DNA from: Clostridia bacterium
GTDB lineage: Bacteria; Bacillota; Clostridia; Christensenellales; Borkfalkiaceae
Assembly (NCBI GenBank): GCA_017453045.1
Contig: JAFTKX010000027.1
Location: forward strand, 1-64,000
DNA: 64,000 bases
Direction: 5' to 3'
The position numbers and the translations under genes are program-made. Positions 34,194-43,910 of the stretch are shown one piece after another (position 1 is the first letter of the stretch; each line of letters opens with the position of its first letter). Under the pieces are notes generated by a model that saw only the letters and a program-made list of their open reading frames with translations, was not told where the DNA came from and did no database searches.

Positions 34194-35369
34194 TTAATTC
34201 CTTTGCAATGCTATATCCTTGAAAAAAGACTTGCCGTCAAGCGAGTTTGAAACGCCGAAAATTTCAGCAATCGTTTTAGCGATATCAGAAAAACTTTCTC
34301 TCTCGCCCAAATTCGCGCCTTTTTTTACGTTGCTACCAAAAATTAAAAGCGGAACGTACTCTCTCGAGTGGTCGGTAGACGGAGTTGACGGATCGCATCC
34401 GTGGTCGGCGGTAATCATTATGACGTCGCTTTCTTTTAGATTTTTTATCGCTTTAAAAAGCCAGTCGTCAAATTCGTTTAACGCCGTCGTATATCCCAAA
34501 ACGTCGTTTCTATGCCCGTATTTAGAATCGAAATCAACTAAATTTACAAAGCATAAACCGTCAAAATCCCTTTCTATAAGTTGATTAACAACTTCTAAAC
34601 CGTCGCTATTAGATTTAGTTTTAAAACTTTCGGTAAGACCTTTACCACCAAAGATGTCGTAGATTTTTCCAACGCCCAAAACTGCTTTACCGCTCTTTTT
34701 CATTTCGTCGAGCAAAGTGTCTTTAGGGGGTGTAACCGAAAAATCTTTGCGGTTTGCAGTTCTTATAAAACCGTCTTTTTCATTGCCGACAAACGGTCTT
34801 GCAATAACCCTGCCTACTGCGTGATTACCAACTAAAATTTCCCTTGCTATCTCACAGTATTCATACAACTTTTCAACCGAAACTATTTCTTCGTGGCAAG
34901 CGATTTGAAAAACGCTGTCCGCCGAAGTATAAACGATAATATCGCCCGTTTTTAGATGTTCCGCGCCGTAATCTTTTATAATTTCCGTTCCCGAATACGG
35001 TTTGTTGCAAAGAACTTTTTTACCCGTTCTTTTTTCAAACTCGCTTATAATCTCTTGCGGAAAACCGTTTGGGTAAGTTGGAAATGGCTCGTTTGAAATA
35101 AGCCCCGCAATTTCCCAATGTCCTACGGTGGTGTCCTTGCCCGCAGATTTTTCGGCTAAACGACAAAACGAGCCGATAGGATTTTTAACGCTTGCGCCGA
35201 AATCTACGCCGTCGATATTGTAAAGCCCTAATTTTTCCATCGTTTTAAGGCTTAACTTACCGCTATTAAAACACGCTTTTAAAGTATTGCTATCTTTATC
35301 GCCGAATTTTTCCGCGTCGGGCAAAGCGCCTATTCCAAAACTGTCTAAAACGATTAAAAATACTCGCAT
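34194..35369 (-). CDS. deoB: Phosphopentomutase
   Basis: A 391-residue alkaline-phosphatase-superfamily mutase. The metal-binding opening is VLDSFGIGALPDAEKFGDKDSNTL, and TADHGCDPSTPSTDHSREY near 325 carries the second metal site. It interconverts ribose or deoxyribose 1- and 5-phosphates in nucleoside salvage. The length is normal. A GGAG site precedes the ATG. A palindromic repeat (35401-35476) separates it from the GNAT gene. Confidence 0.96.
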   Translation of the reverse strand: MRVFLIVLDSFGIGALPDAEKFGDKDSNTLKACFNSGKLSLKTMEKLGLYNIDGVDFGASVKNPIGSFCRLAEKSAGKDTTVGHWEIAGLISNEPFPTYPNGFPQEIISEFEKRTGKKVLCNKPYSGTEIIKDYGAEHLKTGDIIVYTSADSVFQIACHEEIVSVEKLYEYCEIAREILVGNHAVGRVIARPFVGNEKDGFIRTANRKDFSVTPPKDTLLDEMKKSGKAVLGVGKIYDIFGGKGLTESFKTKSNSDGLEVVNQLIERDFDGLCFVNLVDFDSKYGHRNDVLGYTTALNEFDDWLFKAIKNLKESDVIMITADHGCDPSTPSTDHSREYVPLLIFGSNVKKGANLGERESFSDIAKTIAEIFGVSNSLDGKSFFKDIALQRN

Positions 35370-35400
35370 TTTTACTCCATATTATAAACTTACTTTTGTA

Positions 35401-35476
35401 CACTTTAAGTTTGAAATACTGCGAAGTTCCAAACCCTTGCAAGCAAGTTTTCAACTTCTTGTATTACAAAAAAGTG
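35401..35476 (+). repeat. Palindromic repeat family P, copy 1
   Basis: CACTTT (35401) and AAAGTG (to 35476) close an imperfect stem (TTTG-AATAC with GTATT-CAAA, and GAAGTT with AACTTC) around CCTTGCAAGCAAG. A related copy in the other orientation lies at 60618-60691. The sequence CTATAAGTCGATTA follows it directly. Confidence 0.72.
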
Positions 35477-35489
35477 CTCTATAAGTCGA

Positions 35490-36191
35490 TTAAACGCACC
35501 AGTATACTAATTTGTCAGACGGATAATAACCCATCTTTTCGTGCATTTTTAAACTCTTTTTGTTTTGAGTTTCTATATTACAATATGCAATTTCGCCTTT
35601 TTCTAAAAGCTTTTTAATAGAATAATCAACTAAATACGCGCCGAGCCCTCGCCTTCTAAACTTTGGCATAATCTCCAAAATACCGATAGAGCCTTCGTCG
35701 TGTCTGCCGATATAACCCGAAATTTCCCCGTCCGTGTACGTCGCGTAAAAATCAAATCTTGTCATTAGCCTTTTTATCTCGTCTTTAGAAAATCCGAGCG
35801 TGTAAGTTTTTGTAACGAAGTCAACGTTTTCTTCAGTCGGTTTTAAAACTTCGACAACCGTATTATCTGGCAAAGTAGTCCCGAAAGACTTTTCGTATAA
35901 AATTTGATAGCACGCTTTTTTCTTTGAAAGATTTTTAAACTTTTCAAGCGTGGCGTCCCCTTCTTCACTTGAAGAACATACCACGCAACTCGCATTATCT
36001 ATAAGCGAAAGGCAATTTTTCAGTCCGTTTTCACTCGTTCCAAAGATAGCGTGTATGCCGTAATAAAAACACAGCACTCCGTCGGTTTCGGCGTATAATA
36101 TCTCGCACCCGTTAGACAAAAGATAGTCCATAAGCGCAAAATGATTTTTGTCAGCGCCAAACCGCGCTCTAATTTGCTCAATTTCAAGCAT
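35490..36191 (-). CDS. GNAT-family N-acetyltransferase
   Basis: A 233-residue protein. The C-terminal half is a GNAT domain: GSIGILEIMPKFRRRGLGAYL (acetyl-CoA loop RRRGLG) and NKKSLKMHEKMGYYP. The first 110 residues form a second, diverged GNAT-like or docking domain. The acceptor substrate is unknown. It starts 1 bp after the ABC exporter stop, in a run asparaginase - ABC - GNAT. Confidence 0.9.
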   Translation of the reverse strand: MLEIEQIRARFGADKNHFALMDYLLSNGCEILYAETDGVLCFYYGIHAIFGTSENGLKNCLSLIDNASCVVCSSSEEGDATLEKFKNLSKKKACYQILYEKSFGTTLPDNTVVEVLKPTEENVDFVTKTYTLGFSKDEIKRLMTRFDFYATYTDGEISGYIGRHDEGSIGILEIMPKFRRRGLGAYLVDYSIKKLLEKGEIAYCNIETQNKKSLKMHEKMGYYPSDKLVYWCV

Positions 36192-36192
36192 A

Positions 36193-37911
36193 TTACAAAT
36201 TCCTAAATTGATAGTTGTAAAGGGTTGCGTAAATGCCGTTCTTTCCCAAAAGTTCGCTATGAGTTCCCCTTTCTTTTACTCCGTCGTGGTCGACTACGAT
36301 AATTTCGTCGGCGTTTTTAACGGTAGAAAGTCTGTGCGCTACGACGATAGTCGTTCTTCCAACGCTAAGTCTTTCAAGCGCCTCTTGAATTTGCATTTCG
36401 GTAACGTTGTCAAGCGCCGAAGTCGCTTCGTCTAAAATAAGTATAGGCGGATTTTTCAAAAACGCCCTTGCGATTGCTATTCTCTGCTTTTGACCGCCCG
36501 AAAGTTTTACTCCGCGCTCGCCTACGTAAGTTTCGTAACCGTCGTCAAGCGAAGTTATAAAATCATGAATATTAGCAAGTTTTGCCGCTTCGTAAATTTG
36601 CTCGTCGGTTGCCGAAAAGTCGCCGTAAGCAATGTTATCCTTTACAGTTCCGCTAAAGATAAAAACGTCTTGCGCGACGATACCGATATTTCTTCTAAGG
36701 TCGAAAAATCTCATATCTTTGGTATTGATACCGTCGATAGTAATTCTACCTTCGTCAATCTCGTAAAATCTTGGAATAAGGTTGCAAAGAGTGGTTTTAC
36801 CACCGCCCGACGGACCTACGAGAGCAACCGTTTCGCCTGCCTTTATATTCAAAGAAAGGTCGTTTAAAATCAAACTTTCTTCGTCGTCTTTTTCCTTTTT
36901 ATATCGGAAACTTACGTTCTCGAAAACTATATTACCATTGAGTTTATCGACTTCTACGGGGGTTTTCGTTTCATTTTCGGGTTTTTCTTCAAGCGTTTGC
37001 ACAAATCTTTCAAAGCCCGTCATACCTTGTTGAATTTGCTCAAATATCGCAACGAAAGTACGGATAGGCGTAATCAAACTTGCTATATATAAAACGTAAG
37101 CGGTAAGCCCGTCGATTTCAATCCAGTTTACGCAATAAAGTATTCCGCCCGCAACGAAAGCAAGCAAATACAAAAAGTCCATTGAAAAACTCATTGCCGT
37201 GTGGAAATTACTCATTGCCTTATATTGCATTGCTCTTGCGCTTTGGAGTCCTTCGTTCGCGTGCTTAAATTTTTCGCTTTCGTGGTCTTCAGCCGTGTAC
37301 GCCTTTGAAACTCTTATGCCCGAAACCGAACTTTCTACCGTAGAGTTTATCTCCGCCGTCTTTTCCCTTGAAAGTCTAAACGACTTCATCATCCCACCGC
37401 GAAGTTTAACGGCGAGCAAAATAATAATAGGTAAAACTACGATAACTACGAGCGATAAAATAGGATGTATGGTAAATACCATAATAAGCGCGCCTATCAT
37501 AGTAACGAGCGATAAAAATATATCTTCAGGTCCATGGTGAGCGAGTTCGGAAATCTCGAAAAGGTCGTTTATAAGCCTACTCATAATAGAGCCCGTTTTA
37601 GTTTCGTCGTAATAAGAAAAAGGGAGTTTTTGAAGATGCGCGAACAAATCTCTACGCATATCGCCTTGAATTCTAACGCCGACTACGTGCCCCCAGTAAG
37701 TGATTATATAGTTTAAAATCGCCTTTAAAACGAAAATACCGAGTAAAACACCGCCCCAAACAAGCACGAAATTAAGTTCTTTTACCGCAGTAATTTGCCC
37801 CGCAACTTTTGGGTAAACCAAATTACACACCGCAACGAGCAAAGCGCAAATCATATCGAGCAAGAACAATTTCCAATGCGGTTTGTAATAACTTGCAAAT
37901 TTTTTTAACAT
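36193..37911 (-). CDS. ABC exporter (fused membrane and ATPase domains)
   Basis: A 572-residue half-transporter. Six membrane segments span residues 1-310. The ATPase has Walker A GPSGGGKTTLC near 360, signature LSGGQKQR near 467 and Walker B ILILDEATSALD. It resembles MsbA/BmrA-like lipid or multidrug exporters and would act as a homodimer, since no partner half gene is adjacent. It lies 2 bp after the asparaginase gene. The cargo is unknown. Confidence 0.93.
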   Translation of the reverse strand: MLKKFASYYKPHWKLFLLDMICALLVAVCNLVYPKVAGQITAVKELNFVLVWGGVLLGIFVLKAILNYIITYWGHVVGVRIQGDMRRDLFAHLQKLPFSYYDETKTGSIMSRLINDLFEISELAHHGPEDIFLSLVTMIGALIMVFTIHPILSLVVIVVLPIIILLAVKLRGGMMKSFRLSREKTAEINSTVESSVSGIRVSKAYTAEDHESEKFKHANEGLQSARAMQYKAMSNFHTAMSFSMDFLYLLAFVAGGILYCVNWIEIDGLTAYVLYIASLITPIRTFVAIFEQIQQGMTGFERFVQTLEEKPENETKTPVEVDKLNGNIVFENVSFRYKKEKDDEESLILNDLSLNIKAGETVALVGPSGGGKTTLCNLIPRFYEIDEGRITIDGINTKDMRFFDLRRNIGIVAQDVFIFSGTVKDNIAYGDFSATDEQIYEAAKLANIHDFITSLDDGYETYVGERGVKLSGGQKQRIAIARAFLKNPPILILDEATSALDNVTEMQIQEALERLSVGRTTIVVAHRLSTVKNADEIIVVDHDGVKERGTHSELLGKNGIYATLYNYQFRNL

Positions 37912-37913
37912 TT

Positions 37914-38915
37914 TTATTCCTCTGTATATAAAATATCTTCCGTAACGTTTTTGTAAAATAATTTTTTAACTTTAGACGGAGTTTTCGTAATGGAAAGTAT
38001 CCACATAAGTTTAGCCACGACTGCTTCGAGCGTCATATCGTAAGACTCTAAAAAACCGTATTTTTCTTTAAGACTTTTTCCAACTTTATAAACGGACATA
38101 TCGCTACCGTCGTTCACGACTTGGGTACACATAACCAAAATTTTACCCTTTTTACGCCATTTTTCAATAATGGGATAAAAACCGTTCTTTTCTGCGTCGG
38201 GAATACCGCCCGTACCGAAACTTTCTACGACAACGGCGTCGAAAAAACTAAAATATAGTTCTAAAACCCTACTGTCCACGCCCGGAATAAGTTTAAATAC
38301 GCCGACAGACGAATTTAACTTATCGTAAAAAATAGGCTTGCCCGTATACTTTTTTTGGCGGTAATTCATAACTTTTCCGTCTTGAATAATCGCCACGAGC
38401 GGATAATTTATACTCGAAAAAGCGTTGTAATTTTTAGAATACATCTTTTTGGCTCTCGCCCCGTTTATAACTTGACCGTTAAAAACGATAGACACACCGC
38501 ACGCCTTTTTAGAAACACAGTATAAAAAACTATCGTATAGGTTGGTTTTCGCGTCAGTAATAACCAAATCAATAGGTTTTTGCGAACCCGTGATAACGAT
38601 AGGTTTGGGGCTTTTGGGTATGAGATAGGAAAGAACGGCGGAAGTGTACGCCATAGTATCCGTACCGTGACATATTACGAACCCGTCGTATTTAAAATAA
38701 TTTTCACGAACGGTTTTTGCCAAAAGTTCCCACTCTACAGGTGTAAAATTCGTCGAATCTATATTCAAAAGTTGAATACAGTCAACGTCGCACAATTCTC
38801 TTATTTGCGGAACGTAAGAAAGCATTTCTTCGCCTTTCATATGCGGAGAAAGACCGTTATCGCCAAGTTTAGACGCGATAGTTCCGCCGGTTGCAATCAT
38901 AAGTATTTTTTTCAT
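37914..38915 (-). CDS. Asparaginase (cytosolic type I-like)
   Basis: A 333-residue L-asparaginase. The catalytic-Thr motif ATGGTIASK (residues 8-16) and CHGTDTMAYTSAVL near 84 are the two family signatures. There is no signal peptide, so it is cytosolic. It hydrolyses asparagine to aspartate and ammonia. No Shine-Dalgarno site is present: a TAGACA/TACAAT promoter ends 6 nt before the ATG, predicting a leaderless mRNA. It heads the run asparaginase - ABC - GNAT. Confidence 0.93.
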   Translation of the reverse strand: MKKILMIATGGTIASKLGDNGLSPHMKGEEMLSYVPQIRELCDVDCIQLLNIDSTNFTPVEWELLAKTVRENYFKYDGFVICHGTDTMAYTSAVLSYLIPKSPKPIVITGSQKPIDLVITDAKTNLYDSFLYCVSKKACGVSIVFNGQVINGARAKKMYSKNYNAFSSINYPLVAIIQDGKVMNYRQKKYTGKPIFYDKLNSSVGVFKLIPGVDSRVLELYFSFFDAVVVESFGTGGIPDAEKNGFYPIIEKWRKKGKILVMCTQVVNDGSDMSVYKVGKSLKEKYGFLESYDMTLEAVVAKLMWILSITKTPSKVKKLFYKNVTEDILYTEE

Positions 38916-38921
38916 ATAAAA

Positions 38922-38950
38922 ATTGTAACATATTCTTTAAAAAATGTCTA
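38922..38950 (-). promoter_or_regulatory. Asparaginase promoter, predicting a leaderless mRNA
   Basis: On the minus strand: TAGACA (38945-38950), 17-bp spacer, TACAAT (38922-38927), then 6 nt to the ATG. Confidence 0.68.
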
Positions 38951-38974
38951 TTTTTTAAAAGGGTTTTCATTTGT

Positions 38975-39003
38975 TTGACAAATTTTCACACAAGGGCTAT
39001 ACT
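38975..39003 (+). promoter_or_regulatory. typA promoter
   Basis: TTGACA (38975-38980), 17-bp spacer, TATACT (38998-39003). It lies back to back with the asparaginase promoter and shows that a longer typA frame upstream is not the real start. Confidence 0.85.
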
Positions 39004-39030
39004 TATTTTCGGACTTTTAGGAGAAAAATT

Positions 39031-40857
39031 ATGGATATTAGACAAAACGTAAGAAATATTGCAATTATTGCCCACGTAGACCACGGCAAAACGACCTTGG
39101 TCGACGGACTTTTAAAGCAAAATAATATTTTCCGCGCTAACGAAACGGTTGGCGATAGGGTTATGGACAGCGGAGATATCGAAAAAGAAAGGGGCATTAC
39201 TATTCTTGCGAAAAACACCGCCGTTATTTATAACGACACTAAAATAAATATTATTGATACACCGGGGCACGCCGATTTCGGTGGCGAAGTAGAACGCATA
39301 CTCTCGATGGTAGACGGCGTAGTTTTACTCGTAGACGCGGTTGAAGGCTGTATGCCCCAAACGAGATACGTTCTTAAAAAGGCTTTGTCACTCAACAAAA
39401 AACCTATCGTTTGCATAAACAAAATTGATAAGGGCGGAGACCTTGATAAGACGATTGACGGTATTATAGACCTATTTATTGAACTTGGCGCAAACGACGA
39501 TCAACTTGATTTTAAAGTAGTGTACGCAAGCGCAAAACAAGGTTGGGCGTCGACTTCGGCAACCGCTCACGGCGACAATATGAATCCACTTCTCGACACT
39601 ATTTTATCAGAAATTCCTGCGCCTGTCGGCGAGATTGACAAACCGCTTCAAGCCATAATTTGTAACGTTGACTACGACGAATACGTTGGCAGAATAGGTA
39701 TAGGAAGAATCGTTCGCGGAAAAATTGCCGACGGACAAGCGGTAACGATAGTTCACACCGATAAAACTACGACAAATGCGAGAGTTGGTAAACTCTATCA
39801 ATTCCAAGGCTTAAAGCGCACGGAAGTAGAAAGTGCGGAAATGGGCGATATAATAGCAATTTCGGGTATTGAAAAAATCAATATCGGCGAAACCGTTTGC
39901 GTACCCGACTGTATTGAACAACTCCCCTTCGTTGCAATCGACGAGCCTACCGTTTCTATGTTCTTTATGGTAAACAACAGCCCGTTTGCAGGCAAAGAAG
40001 GTAAATACGTTACTTCTCGTCACTTAAGAGCAAGGCTTTTTAAAGAAATTGAAACCAACGTTTCTATGCGAGTTGAAGAAACCGACAGCGCCGACACGTT
40101 TAAGGTTTTCGGGCGTGGCGAACTTCACCTTTCGATTTTAATCGAAAATATGCGTAGAGAGGGCTACGAATTCCAAGTTTCTCGCCCAAAGGTAATTTTT
40201 AAGGAAATCAGCGGAAAAACTCACGAGCCTATGGAAGATTTGGTTATCGAAGTTCCAAACGACTACGTAGGCGCGATTATGAATAAACTCGGCGCAAGAA
40301 AGGGCGAACTTATAGAAATGACTGCAGACGATAGGGGTACTACCAAACTTCAATTCAGTATTCCCGCAAGATGTCTTTTCGGTTACCGTAGCGAAATGCT
40401 TACCGACACCAAGGGCTTTGGTATTATGAGCCACGTTTTTGCAGGTTACGAAGAATATAAGGGAGATATTCCGTCGAGAACTCGCGGTAGTTTGGTTGTT
40501 TTTGAAACTGGCGTTACTTCGCAATACGGTCTTTTCAACGCCCAAGAGCGTTGCACGCTTTTCCTTGGAGCAGGCGAAAAAGTTTACGAAGGTCAAGTAG
40601 TTGGCGAAAACAGCCGTGACGAAGATTTAACCGTAAACGTTTGTAAGGTTAAGCATTTAACGAACAACCGCGCGTCAGGTAGCGACGACGCGTTAAAACT
40701 CGTAACTCCTACAATTTTATCACTTGAACAATGCCTTGAATTTATAGCCGACGACGAACTCGTTGAAGTTACGCCTGTATCTATAAGACTTCGTAAGAAA
40801 ATCTTATCGAAAGATTTGCGTATGAAGGAATGGGCAAAAAACCGTAAGGAATCGTAA
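39031..40857 (+). CDS. typA: Translational GTPase TypA/BipA
   Basis: A 608-residue ribosome-associated GTPase. G1 is AHVDHGKTTLVD, switch I RGITILAKNTAV, G3 DTPGHADFGGE and G4 NKIDK, followed by domains II, III, V and the BipA C-terminal domain. It aids ribosome assembly and stress or cold growth. I set the start at MDIRQNVRN (39031), 7 nt after AGGAG; an upstream ATG-like start at 38971 would lie on the promoter's -35 box. A bidirectional terminator follows. Confidence 0.96.
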   Translation: MDIRQNVRNIAIIAHVDHGKTTLVDGLLKQNNIFRANETVGDRVMDSGDIEKERGITILAKNTAVIYNDTKINIIDTPGHADFGGEVERILSMVDGVVLLVDAVEGCMPQTRYVLKKALSLNKKPIVCINKIDKGGDLDKTIDGIIDLFIELGANDDQLDFKVVYASAKQGWASTSATAHGDNMNPLLDTILSEIPAPVGEIDKPLQAIICNVDYDEYVGRIGIGRIVRGKIADGQAVTIVHTDKTTTNARVGKLYQFQGLKRTEVESAEMGDIIAISGIEKINIGETVCVPDCIEQLPFVAIDEPTVSMFFMVNNSPFAGKEGKYVTSRHLRARLFKEIETNVSMRVEETDSADTFKVFGRGELHLSILIENMRREGYEFQVSRPKVIFKEISGKTHEPMEDLVIEVPNDYVGAIMNKLGARKGELIEMTADDRGTTKLQFSIPARCLFGYRSEMLTDTKGFGIMSHVFAGYEEYKGDIPSRTRGSLVVFETGVTSQYGLFNAQERCTLFLGAGEKVYEGQVVGENSRDEDLTVNVCKVKHLTNNRASGSDDALKLVTPTILSLEQCLEFIADDELVEVTPVSIRLRKKILSKDLRMKEWAKNRKES

Positions 40858-40889
40858 TATTAAACGAATACTTATAAAATAAAAAACTA

Positions 40890-40918
40890 CGCCGTTGCAA
40901 AATTGCAACGGCGTTTTT
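40890..40918. terminator. Terminator between typA and the zinc-ribbon gene
   Basis: CGCCGTTGCAA pairs with TTGCAACGGCG, followed by TTTTT on the plus strand and A/T-rich sequence on the minus strand. Confidence 0.85.
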
Positions 40919-40945
40919 AAAGCAAAAAGTAAGCCTATAGATTGA

Positions 40946-41221
40946 TTATTCATACTTTTCACTTTCTTCTTCTGTCAATATTTGTTTAATCATAGATATA
41001 TCTTCGCTAATTCTTTCTAACACTTTTTTTCTAAGCCCGTTTCTAATTCCTTTCATTTTATAATTTTTCGACCACTCTTTGCAACAGTCGCAATTTTTAA
41101 CGATTTCGTCTTTTTTATTACAAAAACCAACGCCCGTTTTGTCATACGAACAAATTCTGCGTGTATAATACGCCCTATAACTACCGCAATTCCAACATTT
41201 TTGAATTTTTTTCTTTTCCAT
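40946..41221 (-). CDS. Small cysteine-rich (zinc-ribbon-like) protein
   Basis: A 91-residue protein with KCWNCGSYRAYYTRRIC, a later GFCNKK and NCDCCKEW: six to seven cysteines in CxxC-like spacing, consistent with one or two zinc sites. The C-terminal third is a charged helix. A GGAG site precedes the ATG. I do not recognise a named family. It is isolated between the typA terminator and a palindrome-rich gap. Confidence 0.75.
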   Translation of the reverse strand: MEKKKIQKCWNCGSYRAYYTRRICSYDKTGVGFCNKKDEIVKNCDCCKEWSKNYKMKGIRNGLRKKVLERISEDISMIKQILTEEESEKYE

Positions 41222-41313
41222 ATAATATCTCCATTTCCTATTGTGTTTTTAAACTTTGCGTAAAAAAAGTGCGCTAACCGAGGTCAACGCACAAAAACAC
41301 AGACTCCGTTAGT

Positions 41314-41470
41314 CGCTCAACTAACTTTACGTGAAATGGGTTTATACACTTACATAAAAGGAATCCGCATTTTATCAAATTCAATAATGTAAGTGTATCG
41401 CAAAAAAGGCATATTTATCCTTAAACAGAAAAATAAACCCACTTTTCACATTTATTAAGTTAGTTGAGCG
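41314..41470. mobile_element. Palindromic MITE-like element
   Basis: Ends CGCTCAACTAACTT and AAGTTAGTTGAGCG are perfect 14-bp inverted repeats. Further pairs are GTGAAA/TTTTCAC, GGGTTTAT/ATAAACCC and TACACTTACAT/ATGTAAGTGTA, making a nearly full-length hairpin with a 30-nt extra stretch in the right arm. There is no ORF. No clear target duplication is visible. Confidence 0.7.
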
Positions 41471-41589
41471 TATTCAGTATATCATATATCAAATTTTTTA
41501 TCAAGCGGTTTTTTAAACAATCACAAATGACTTTTAAAAGTCTATCGTTCTTTAAGTTTTATATTGAGAATTTACGCCACTTTTCTATT

Positions 41590-41686
41590 GTCATTCTGGA
41601 GTGAAGCAAAGCGAAACGATAGAATCTACTTCTTTATATCAAGACTCTATCACTACGCTCCAGAGTGACTGAAAAATAACACTAAA
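41590..41686. repeat. Inverted repeat of the GTCATTCTGGAG type
   Basis: GTCATTCTGGAG and CTCCAGAGTGAC are its near-perfect ends, with GATAGAATC/GACTCTATC inside. I recall similar CATTCTGAG-GAAGC..GAATC intergenic repeats as widespread in Firmicutes genomes. Confidence 0.65.
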
Positions 41687-41755
41687 CGCTGTTCGCCACT
41701 AAAGCCCCCTCCCCATTAGAACTGAGGGTATTTCCATTAAAGCGCCCACCACTTA

Positions 41756-41784
41756 AAAAGCCGAGCATTTTGCTCGGCTTTTTT
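41756..41784. terminator. Strong hairpin terminator in the clpX 3' region
   Basis: AAAAAGCCGAGCA, loop TTT, TGCTCGGCTTTTTT. It points to transcription in the plus direction but has A- and T-runs on both sides. Confidence 0.8.
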
Positions 41785-41798
41785 GTTTTTTTTAAAAC

Positions 41799-41979
41799 GG
41801 CTACATCACAACGTATGACTGATTTTATGAGAAGGGTTAGATGCGAGCAAGACGGTTTTTTGCGAGATTTTTACAATGGAAATTACCTTGTCGGTAATCG
41901 GAATTGCAAAAAGCCGTAAAAAACATTAGTAATGCGACGCATATAGCGTTTAGAATATCAGCGCGAGTTTGACGTAGCC
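41799..41979 (+). mobile_element. MITE-like palindromic element R4, after clpX
   Basis: A 181-bp relative of R3. Left end GGCTACATCACAACG..CTGAT; right end, inverted, GGCTACGTCAAACTCG..CTGAT. The interior has GGGTTAGATGCGAG and CGCATATAGCG, apical ATTACC, loop TTGTC, GGTAAT, and long arms TTTTAC/GTAAAA. The right end is 8 bp from the clpX stop codon. No exact target duplication is seen (flanks AAAAC and AAAAG). Confidence 0.78.
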
Positions 41980-41987
41980 AAAAGAAT

Positions 41988-43229
41988 TTATGCGGATTGC
42001 TTTTTAACAATTTCAGGCTCTTTGCGTCCTAAAACAACGTCTTTGTCTATTATCACCTTTTCGATATCTTTATCGCTTGGGATATAATACATACTGTCAA
42101 GCATAAGGTTTTCAAAAATCGTACGAAGTCCCCTTGCCCCCGTTTTTAGCGAGATAGCGCGCTTTGCCACTTCTAAAACGGCGTCGTCGGTAACGACGAG
42201 TTCAACTTCGTCAAACCCAACGAGTTTTTTATACTGCTTTACGATTGCGTTTTTAGGCTCGGTCATAATTTTTACAAGAGCCGTTTCGTCTAATGCGTGA
42301 AGTCCAACGACGATAGGCATTCTACCGACAAATTCGGGAATAAGCCCGAATTTAGTTAAATCTTGGGGCTGAACGTCGTCTACGTAAGCGTTTTCAACTT
42401 CGCCGTCCTTTTTCAAACTACCGCCAAACCCGAAAGACGAATTATCCTTTCTTCTTCCGACGATTTTATCAAGCCCAACGAACGCCCCACCGCAAATAAA
42501 TAAAATGTTCGTGGTGTCAATTCTAATACAGTCTTGTTGGGGGTGTTTTCTTCCGCCTTGCGGTGGAACTGACGCAATAGTAGATTCTATAATTTTTAAA
42601 AGGGCTTGTTGCACGCCTTCGCCCGAAACGTCGCGAGTTATCGAAACGTTTTCGGTTTTTCTTGCAATCTTGTCTATTTCGTCTATATAAATTATTCCCT
42701 TTTGGGCTTTTTCTACGTTATAATCGGCGTTTTGAATAAGTTTAAGCAAAATGTTTTCAACGTCTTCCCCAACGTAACCCGCTTCGGTAAGCGTAGTTGC
42801 GTCGGCAACAGCAAAGGGAACGTTCAAAATTTTTGCGAGAGTTCTTGCAAGCAAGGTCTTGCCCGACCCCGTAGGACCTAAAAGAAGAATATTACTCTTT
42901 TCAATCTCGGTATCGTCCTTTTCCTTACCGCGCATATTTACTCTTTTATAATGATTGTAAACGGCAACCGACAACACCTTTTTAGCCTTATCTTGACCGA
43001 CGATATATTTATCGAGTTCGGCTTTGATTTCTTGCGGTTTTAAAAGGTTTACGCTTTCCCACTCCGACTTTTCGTTCTCCGCTTCTAAAATCTCGTTACA
43101 AATTTCGATACATTCTTCGCAAATGAACGAGCCGTTTGGCGCAGCGACGACTTTTATAGACTTTTCTCTCGTTTTTCCGCAAAAAAAGCAACGGCAGGTT
43201 TCGGTGTCTTTATCAAAAAAATCAGTCAT
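41988..43229 (-). CDS. clpX: ATP-dependent protease ATPase subunit ClpX
   Basis: A 413-residue AAA+ unfoldase. The N-terminal zinc-binding domain is [19 protein letters not shown]; Walker [12 protein letters not shown] near 113, Walker [13 protein letters not shown], and the pore-loop GYVGEDV region follow. It feeds substrates to ClpP, whose gene ends right at its ATG. The order tig-clpP-clpX is classic. An AAGGAG site precedes the start. Confidence 0.97.
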   Translation of the reverse strand: MTDFFDKDTETCRCFFCGKTREKSIKVVAAPNGSFICEECIEICNEILEAENEKSEWESVNLLKPQEIKAELDKYIVGQDKAKKVLSVAVYNHYKRVNMRGKEKDDTEIEKSNILLLGPTGSGKTLLARTLAKILNVPFAVADATTLTEAGYVGEDVENILLKLIQNADYNVEKAQKGIIYIDEIDKIARKTENVSITRDVSGEGVQQALLKIIESTIASVPPQGGRKHPQQDCIRIDTTNILFICGGAFVGLDKIVGRRKDNSSFGFGGSLKKDGEVENAYVDDVQPQDLTKFGLIPEFVGRMPIVVGLHALDETALVKIMTEPKNAIVKQYKKLVGFDEVELVVTDDAVLEVAKRAISLKTGARGLRTIFENLMLDSMYYIPSDKDIEKVIIDKDVVLGRKEPEIVKKQSA

Positions 43230-43820
43230 TTAGTCTCCTTTTCTATTATAAAAAATCTTGTCGATAAGTCCGTATTCGCAGGCTTCGTCTGCGCTTAAAT
43301 AATTATCTCTATCGGTGTCTTTTTCAATTTCTTCATAAGACCTACCCGTGTTGCTCGCCAAGATTTTGTTGAGTTTTCTTTTAGTTTTTAAGATGTGTTC
43401 GGCTTGAATTTTAATATCGCTCGCCTGACCTTGCGCTCCGCCAAGCGGTTGATGAATCATAATTTCACTACTTGGCAAAGAATAACGCTTACCTTTCGTT
43501 CCGCTCGAAAGTAAAAACGCGCCCATAGACGCTGCCATACCTATACAAATAGTAACGACGTCGCACGAAATATAGTTCATAGTGTCGTAAATCGCAAGAC
43601 CGGCAGAAACGCTACCGCCCGGACTATTTATATAAATAGTAATGTCTTTTTTGGGGGCTTTCGCTTCTAAATATAAAAGTTGCGCAACTACGGTGTTCGC
43701 CAAAGCGTCGTTAATTTCGCCCGTAATGAAAACTATTCTTTCTTCTAAAAGTTTTGAATAAATATCGTAAGATCTTTCGCCCCTGTCGGTTTGATCAATA
43801 ACCATAGGAATAAGTGCCAT
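43230..43820 (-). CDS. clpP: ATP-dependent Clp protease proteolytic subunit
   Basis: A 196-residue serine peptidase. The catalytic Ser is in [11 protein letters not shown] near 98, His in [11 protein letters not shown] near 122, and Asp in the following helix region; the start is [19 protein letters not shown]. It assembles as a tetradecamer with ClpX. An AAGGAG site precedes the ATG. It is separated from tig by a terminator, so it may have its own promoter or depend on read-through. Confidence 0.97.
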   Translation of the reverse strand: MALIPMVIDQTDRGERSYDIYSKLLEERIVFITGEINDALANTVVAQLLYLEAKAPKKDITIYINSPGGSVSAGLAIYDTMNYISCDVVTICIGMAASMGAFLLSSGTKGKRYSLPSSEIMIHQPLGGAQGQASDIKIQAEHILKTKRKLNKILASNTGRSYEEIEKDTDRDNYLSADEACEYGLIDKIFYNRKGD

Positions 43821-43868
43821 TTTTCTCTCCTTTTAACTTGAAAACGCCAAGTCCGTTCGATTTGTGAT

Positions 43869-43897
43869 AAAAAGGGGGCAATTTTTCAATTACCCCC
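43869..43897 (-). terminator. Terminator between tig and clpP
   Basis: On the minus strand GGGGGTAATT and AATTGCCCCC form a stem followed by TTTTT, 13 bp after the tig stop. Confidence 0.88.
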
Positions 43898-43910
43898 GTC
43901 GTTAGTATTA

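Noticed and set aside
38971-39030. 20-codon extension of TypA
   Set aside because: It would start on the -35 box; MDIRQNVRN at 39031 has a proper ribosome site and matches family starts.
41222-41987. Small protein genes in the long gap after the zinc-ribbon gene
   Set aside because: Only short frames without ribosome sites; the space is taken by palindromes and a terminator.
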